From the NCBI GenBank assembly GCA_002480085.1, contig DKPJ01000009.1, forward strand, positions 99,419 to 135,166: 35,748 nt of DNA, read 5' to 3'. The stretch's first letter is position 1, and every line of letters starts with the position of its first letter. Below the pieces are notes generated by a model that had not been told where the DNA came from, searched no databases, and saw only the letters and a program-made list of their open reading frames with translations. The stretch comes from Enterobacteriaceae bacterium UBA7338 (GTDB taxonomy: Bacteria; Pseudomonadota; Gammaproteobacteria; Enterobacterales; Enterobacteriaceae). Of this stretch, positions 31,808 through 35,748 are shown in pieces. The position numbers and the translations under genes are program-made.

Positions 31808-32259
31808 AGCGCGCAGCGGTAGAGGTGCACCGTGGTAGCCGGGTAGTCCAGGCCGTCACCGATATAGTGCCAGCCAAAGCGCTCGTAAAAATCGCGGCAG
31901 GCGGAGTAGAGATGCAGCTGGGTAAAGCCCCGTTCGCGGGCATAATCCTTCACGTGCTGCAGGAGCTTGCCCGCCAGCCCCTGCCCGCGCGCGGCCTCAT
32001 CGACGTAGAGCGCCGCCAGCCACGGCCAGAGATCCTGACGGCTGATGAGATCGCAGCGCCAGAGTCCCACCGTACCCAATAGCCTCTCCCCGTCGGTAGC
32101 GATAAAGGTAAGAGGCAGCGCCTCGGGCCGCTGGCTATGGGCGATCACGCTGGCAAAAAAGTCTCGCGACAGCGTGTCGCCAAAGGCCTGCCACAGCCAC
32201 TCGGTCACCTGGTCAGCAAAGTGCGGCGCGTCGTACAGGGGCAGGATCGTCAGGCTCAT
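31804..32259 (-). CDS. GNAT-family N-acetyltransferase, downstream of lysA
   Basis: The 151-aa protein spans one GNAT domain. The acetyl-CoA pyrophosphate-binding loop is ARGQGLAGKL in motif A after the LAALYVDE strand, and the C-terminal FYERFGW is typical of motif B (YxxxGF-like). The substrate cannot be told from sequence. It begins 4 bp after the lysA stop on the same strand and so is probably cotranscribed with lysA. It converges on galR with a 4-base overlap. It is not in the E. coli K-12 galR-lysA gap as I remember it. Confidence 0.85.
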   Translation of the reverse strand: MSLTILPLYDAPHFADQVTEWLWQAFGDTLSRDFFASVIAHSQRPEALPLTFIATDGERLLGTVGLWRCDLISRQDLWPWLAALYVDEAARGQGLAGKLLQHVKDYARERGFTQLHLYSACRDFYERFGWHYIGDGLDYPATTVHLYRCAL

Positions 32260-32263
32260 TGTC

Positions 32264-33526
32264 TTACAGCAGCTCCAGCGCCAGCAGCTCGTCGATAGTC
32301 TGCCGACGACGGATCAGCCGCGCCACGCCGCCGTCAAACAGCACCTCCGGCAGCAGCGGACGGCTGTTGTAGTTGGATGACATTGATGCGCCGTAGGCTC
32401 CGGTATCGTGCAGCACCAGGTAATCTCCCGGTACCACCGCAGGCAGGGCGCGGGTTTCAACCTCCCCGCCCGCCTGCTGGGTAAAGACGTCTCCGGATTC
32501 ACACAGCGGACCGGCTACCACGGTATCGATAAGCGGTTCAGCCGCCAGGTCGCGACCGTCTGCCGCCAGAGCGCTAATGTGGTGATAGCTGCCGTACATC
32601 GCCGGGCGCATCAGGTCGTTAAAGCCAGCGTCGATCAGCACAAAGTGACGGCTGCCCATCGCTTTGACGCTGCGCACCTGCGCCACCAGCACGCCGGATT
32701 CAGCTACCAGGAAGCGTCCCGGCTCGATCTCCAGCTTCACCGGATGCCCCAGATGGGCAGCAATTTTTTCCCGGGCGCTGTTCCACAGGCCAAAGTAGTG
32801 ATCGGTGTCGATCGCCTCTTCCCCTTCGCGGTAAGGGATCGACAGCCCGCCTCCAGCAGATATCGCCTCCAGATCCTGACCGAACTCGATCACCTGGCTG
32901 ACCATCGCGCCGCACACCTGCTCAAGGTGGCCGTAGTCCACGCCCGATCCGATGTGCATATGGATCCCCACCAGCTTAAGCTGGTAGCGCTGCATCACCT
33001 CCAGCGCGGCGGGCAGATCGCTGTACCAGATGCCGTGCTTGCTGTTCTCGCCGCCGGTATTGGTTTTCTGGCTGTGGCCGTGGCCGAAGCCAGGGTTAAC
33101 CCGCAGCCAGACGCGGTGGCCCGGAGAGACCTCCCCCAGCTGGGCCAGCATATCCACCGAGCCAGCGTTAACCGGGATCTGTAGCTCATGCACGCGGGCC
33201 ATCGTCGGCGGGTCGATCAGATCGGCGGTAAAGACGATCTCATCCGCACCGTTCTGCGGCTGATAGCCCGCTGCCAGGGCGCGTTCAATCTCGCCCAGCG
33301 AAACTGAATCCACCTTGACGCCCTGCTCGCGCATCAAACGCAGAATATGAATATTGGAGCACGCCTTCTGGGCGAAACGCACCACGTCAAACTTCGCCAG
33401 CTGGGCAATGCTGCGGCGGATAATCTCGGCGTCGTAGGCCCAGACCGGGCAGCCAAATTCAGTCACCAGGCCGTGCAGGTTTGCGGCAGTGAGCGCGGTA
33501 TCAGTGTTGTTTAACGGGCGTGGCAT
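32264..33526 (-). CDS. lysA: Diaminopimelate decarboxylase LysA
   Basis: PLP-dependent enzyme that decarboxylates meso-diaminopimelate to L-lysine, the last step of lysine synthesis. The ATG at 33526 gives 420 aa, the E. coli length, with GGAGTT 8 bases upstream; an ATG 12 bases further upstream lacks a ribosome site. The PLP lysine is K54 (RFAQKACSN). HIGSG, EPGRF and the dimer-interface CESGD motifs follow in order. It is divergent from its activator lysR and followed 4 bp later by the GNAT gene. Confidence 0.98.
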   Translation of the reverse strand: MPRPLNNTDTALTAANLHGLVTEFGCPVWAYDAEIIRRSIAQLAKFDVVRFAQKACSNIHILRLMREQGVKVDSVSLGEIERALAAGYQPQNGADEIVFTADLIDPPTMARVHELQIPVNAGSVDMLAQLGEVSPGHRVWLRVNPGFGHGHSQKTNTGGENSKHGIWYSDLPAALEVMQRYQLKLVGIHMHIGSGVDYGHLEQVCGAMVSQVIEFGQDLEAISAGGGLSIPYREGEEAIDTDHYFGLWNSAREKIAAHLGHPVKLEIEPGRFLVAESGVLVAQVRSVKAMGSRHFVLIDAGFNDLMRPAMYGSYHHISALAADGRDLAAEPLIDTVVAGPLCESGDVFTQQAGGEVETRALPAVVPGDYLVLHDTGAYGASMSSNYNSRPLLPEVLFDGGVARLIRRRQTIDELLALELL

Positions 33527-33583
33527 GGCGAACTCCATAATGATTTTTCACTATTACGCCACAGGCCGAAGGGAATAAAAAAT

Positions 33584-33599
33584 ATCGTTATGTTACGAT
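33584..33599. promoter_or_regulatory. Candidate LysR operator between lysA and lysR
   Basis: ATCGT (33584-33588) and ACGAT (33595-33599) form a perfect inverted repeat with six bases between, in the 113-bp divergent gap. It is AT-rich and close to both promoters. LysR activates lysA in response to diaminopimelate and represses itself, so a shared operator is expected here; the exact T-N11-A form is not seen. Confidence 0.4.
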
Positions 33600-33639
33600 T
33601 CTATGCAAATCTGATATACCTTGCGCCGCAGGAAAGCCG

Positions 33640-34542
33640 ATGCCCACCGTTAACCTCCGCCACATTGAAATTTTTCATGCCGTGATGACCGCCGGGAACC
33701 TGACCGAGGCCGCGCGTCTGCTGCACACCTCGCAGCCCACCGTCAGCCGGGAGCTGGCGCGCTTTGAAAAGGTGATCGGCCTGACGCTATTTGAGCGTTC
33801 GCGGGGACGGCTGCACCCCACGGTGCAGGGCCTGCGTCTGTTTGAGGAGGTGCAGCGCTCATGGTACGGGTTGGATCGCATCGTCAGCGCCGCCGAGAGC
33901 CTGCGGGAGTTTCGCCAGGGAGAGCTGTCCATTGTCTGCCTGCCGGTCTTCTCCCAGTCGTTTCTGCCCCTGCTGCTGCAGCCTTTTCTTGCCCGCTACC
34001 CGGAGGTGAGCCTCAACGTGGTGCCGCAGGAGTCGCCGCTGCTGGAGGAGTGGCTCTCTGCCCAGCGCCACGATCTCGGCCTGACCGAAACCCTCAGCAC
34101 GCCCGCCGGGACCGAGCGCACGCCGCTGCTGACCCTCAACGAAGTATGCGTCCTGCCCGCCGGGCATCCGCTGGCGCAGCGCAAGGTGCTTACCCCCCAG
34201 GATTTTCAGGGCGAGAACTACATTAGCCTGTCGCGCTCGGACAGCTATCGCCAGCTGCTGGATGCCCTGTTCAATGAGCATCAGGTAAAACGTCGCATGG
34301 TGGTGGAGACCCACAGCGCCGCCAGCGTCTGCGCGATGGTCCGCGCCGGGGTTGGCGTGTCGGTGGTCAACCCCCTCACCGCCCTCGACTACGCCAGCAG
34401 CGGCGTGGTGGTCAGGCCCTTCAGCATCGCCGTGCCCTTCACCGTCAGCCTGATCCGCCCCCTGCACCGCCCCGCCTCTGCGCTAGTGGATGCCTTCTCT
34501 GCCCATTTACAGCAGGCGGTGCCGCGGATTATTCCAGCATAA
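33640..34542 (+). CDS. lysR: LysR, transcriptional activator of lysA
   Basis: Founding LysR-family regulator that activates divergent lysA, with diaminopimelate as inducer. It has 300 aa, about 11 fewer than E. coli LysR, because the C-terminal tail is shorter after the conserved LIRPLHRP region. The N-terminal winged helix-turn-helix covers about 1-65 (GNLTEAARLLHTSQPTVSRE), then the linker helix and the two-lobed effector domain (about 90-295). The stop overlaps the end of convergent racD by 14 bases. Confidence 0.97.
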   Translation: MPTVNLRHIEIFHAVMTAGNLTEAARLLHTSQPTVSRELARFEKVIGLTLFERSRGRLHPTVQGLRLFEEVQRSWYGLDRIVSAAESLREFRQGELSIVCLPVFSQSFLPLLLQPFLARYPEVSLNVVPQESPLLEEWLSAQRHDLGLTETLSTPAGTERTPLLTLNEVCVLPAGHPLAQRKVLTPQDFQGENYISLSRSDSYRQLLDALFNEHQVKRRMVVETHSAASVCAMVRAGVGVSVVNPLTALDYASSGVVVRPFSIAVPFTVSLIRPLHRPASALVDAFSAHLQQAVPRIIPA

Positions 34543-35221
34543 AATCGACAACGTCGGCGGCGTGCAGCGCGGCGGTATCAAATACCGGGATCGGGCTTTG
34601 ATCCTGGGAGACCAGCAGGCCAATCTCGGTGCAGCCGAAGATCACGCCCTGCGCCCCCTGGTTCGCCATCCGCGCAATCAGATCGATAAAGTAAGTCCGC
34701 GACGGCTCGCTGAAAGTACCCCGGCACAGCTCGTCGAAGATGATCTGGTTAACCCTGGCGCGATCCTCACCGTCCGGGACGCAGGTCTCGATGCCGTGGG
34801 CATCACGCATCCGCCCGCGGTAGAAATCCTGCTCCATGGTGTAGCGAGTGCCCAGCAGCGCGACCAGCTGTAAGTTTTGTTTCTGGATCGCCCGGGCGGT
34901 GGCATCGGCGATGTGCAAAAACGGCACGCTACAGCGATCCTCAATCTGGTCGGCGACCTTATGCATGGTGTTGGTACAGAGCACGATCCCTTCGGCGCCG
35001 GCACGCTCCAGGCCTGCAGCGGCGCTGGCGAGGATCTCACCCGCTTTGTGCCAGTCGCCGCTCGACTGGCACGCCTCGATCTCATGAAAATCGACGCTGT
35101 GCAGCAGCAGGCTGGCGGAGTGCAGGCCGCCCAGCCGGGCTTTAATTCCCTCGTTAATCAGACGGTAGTAGGGAATGGTCGATTCCCAGCTCATGCCGCC
35201 CAGCAGCCCTATGGTCTTCAT
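34529..35221 (-). CDS. racD: Amino-acid racemase RacD (YgeA), Asp/Glu racemase family
   Basis: PLP-independent racemase of the aspartate/glutamate superfamily; in E. coli YgeA is a broad-specificity racemase with activity on homoserine and others. It has 230 aa, the E. coli length. The two catalytic cysteines are C82 (VLCTNTMH) and C197 (FGCTEIG), as in active members. N-terminal MKTIGLLGGMSWEST is highly conserved. It has no obvious link to the lysR/lysA genes other than amino acid metabolism. Also known as ygeA. It is divergent from the KdgF-type cupin. Confidence 0.93.
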   Translation of the reverse strand: MKTIGLLGGMSWESTIPYYRLINEGIKARLGGLHSASLLLHSVDFHEIEACQSSGDWHKAGEILASAAAGLERAGAEGIVLCTNTMHKVADQIEDRCSVPFLHIADATARAIQKQNLQLVALLGTRYTMEQDFYRGRMRDAHGIETCVPDGEDRARVNQIIFDELCRGTFSEPSRTYFIDLIARMANQGAQGVIFGCTEIGLLVSQDQSPIPVFDTAALHAADVVDFMLE

Positions 35222-35321
35222 CTTGCCTCTCCCCTGTTATCCGCCCGTGAAAGCAAACTTGTGATCGGCTTTCCACTTATTAGGCGTCGCGTTTCTTTTT
35301 AACGCTAGCTGATATAAATTT

Positions 35322-35339
35322 AATGAAACATTGTTTTAT
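35322..35339. promoter_or_regulatory. KdgR-like operator upstream of the cupin gene
   Basis: AATGAAACATTGTTTTAT is a near-palindrome fitting the KdgR pectin/ketodeoxygluconate box (AATGAAACNNNGTTTCATT-like) with one changed base in the right arm. It is 35 bp before the cupin ATG and lies just after a -10-like TATAAA (35313-35318), so bound KdgR would block transcription start. Confidence 0.65.
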
Positions 35340-35373
35340 ATTAAACCTACACGACTACATACAGGACGCTCTC

Positions 35374-35703
35374 ATGTTTACTTTCCACCAGCAGACCCAG
35401 CTCGACGATCTGGGCAACGGCGTTACCCGGCGCATTCTGGCCCACGCGGGCAAAATGATGGCGGTAGAGGTGAATTTTAGCGAAGGTGCGGTTGGCCCCT
35501 TACATAACCACCCCCATGAACAGCTTACCTACGTTTTGTCCGGCGAGTTTGAATTTACCATTGGCGATGAAAAACATATCGTTCGCGCCGGGGATACCCT
35601 CTACAAAGAGCCGAACATCGTGCACGGCTGCGTCTGCTTAAAGGCGGGCACCCTGCTCGATACCTTCACCCCGGTACGTGAGGATTTCCTCAACGCATAT
35701 TAA
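35374..35703 (+). CDS. kdgF: KdgF-type cupin, 4,5-unsaturated uronate linearising protein
   Basis: The ATG at 35374, with AGGA about 9 bases upstream, gives 109 aa; an in-frame start 51 bases upstream lies inside the operator region and is rejected. It is a single cupin domain with metal ligands H44, H46, Q50 and H84 in the H-x-H-x3-Q...H arrangement (GPLHNHPHEQLTYV and VHGCVCL), like KdgF (about 110 aa). KdgF converts unsaturated monouronates from pectin and alginate breakdown to linear ketoaldehydes for the KDG pathway. The C-terminal DTFTPVREDFL is typical of the family. The KdgR-like box upstream supports this role. Downstream genes are outside the window. Confidence 0.8.
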   Translation: MFTFHQQTQLDDLGNGVTRRILAHAGKMMAVEVNFSEGAVGPLHNHPHEQLTYVLSGEFEFTIGDEKHIVRAGDTLYKEPNIVHGCVCLKAGTLLDTFTPVREDFLNAY

Positions 35704-35728
35704 ACACGACTATATCACGTCACCCTAT

Positions 35729-35748
35729 GTAGGCCCGGTAAGCGTAGC
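35729..35748. repeat. REP element fragment at the window end
   Basis: GTAGGCCCGGTAAGCGTAGC is the first 20 bases of a REP unit, differing from REP element 1 (26911) at one position. It lies 26 bases past the cupin stop; the rest is beyond the window. Confidence 0.75.

Overview
The window is a piece of an enterobacterial chromosome. Gene content, order and protein lengths follow the E. coli K-12 block metZWV - amiC - argA - recD/recB/ptrA/recC - ppdC/ygdB/ppdB/ppdA - thyA - lgt - ptsP - rppH - mutH - ygdQ - ygdR - tas - lplT - aas - omr sRNA - galR - lysA - lysR - ygeA(racD). The coding regions look GC-rich by eye, and there are accessory genes that I do not place in the K-12 block. Both points suggest an Enterobacter/Lelliottia/Leclercia-like member of the Enterobacteriaceae rather than Escherichia itself. 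The genus is an inference.

Layout. 1-163: the end of one initiator tRNA and a complete second copy, with a terminator. 193-1453: amiC (minus). 1610-3044: argA (plus) with tandem ARG boxes. 3050-16571: one long minus-strand unit, ppdA-ppdB-ygdB-ppdC-recC-ptrA-recB-recD, with mostly overlapping or closely spaced genes. It carries four pseudopilin-like genes, all RecBCD subunits and periplasmic protease III. 16709-18523: lgt-thyA (minus). 18597-21386: rppH-ptsP (minus). 21387-22066: a 680-bp gene-free region with two perfect DnaA boxes, several weaker ones and a perfect-core CRP site; by position it is the equivalent of DARS2. 22067-23539: mutH and ygdQ (plus).

23508-25322 is the accessory part. 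An AT-richer two-gene minus-strand module (HExxH protein plus lipoprotein, resembling a T6SS-type effector/immunity pair) is bracketed by an exact 66-bp direct repeat. The repeat contains the last codons of ygdQ and a 9-bp-stem hairpin. Next to it are two tandem paralogous small membrane proteins (XhlA-like), each also followed by a copy of the hairpin region.

The core resumes with ygdR and tas (plus), REP elements, aas-lplT (minus; 2-acyl-glycerophosphoethanolamine salvage), a single OmrA-like sRNA (minus) and galR (plus, with GalR-operator-like sites). An extra GNAT gene sits just behind lysA (minus), followed by divergent lysR (plus), racD/ygeA (minus) and a KdgF-type cupin gene (plus) behind a KdgR-like operator. 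The window ends in a REP fragment.

The best candidates for something new are the 66-bp-repeat islet with its putative toxin/immunity pair, the hairpin-separated cargo organisation between ygdQ and ygdR, and the CRP site inside the DARS2-like region.
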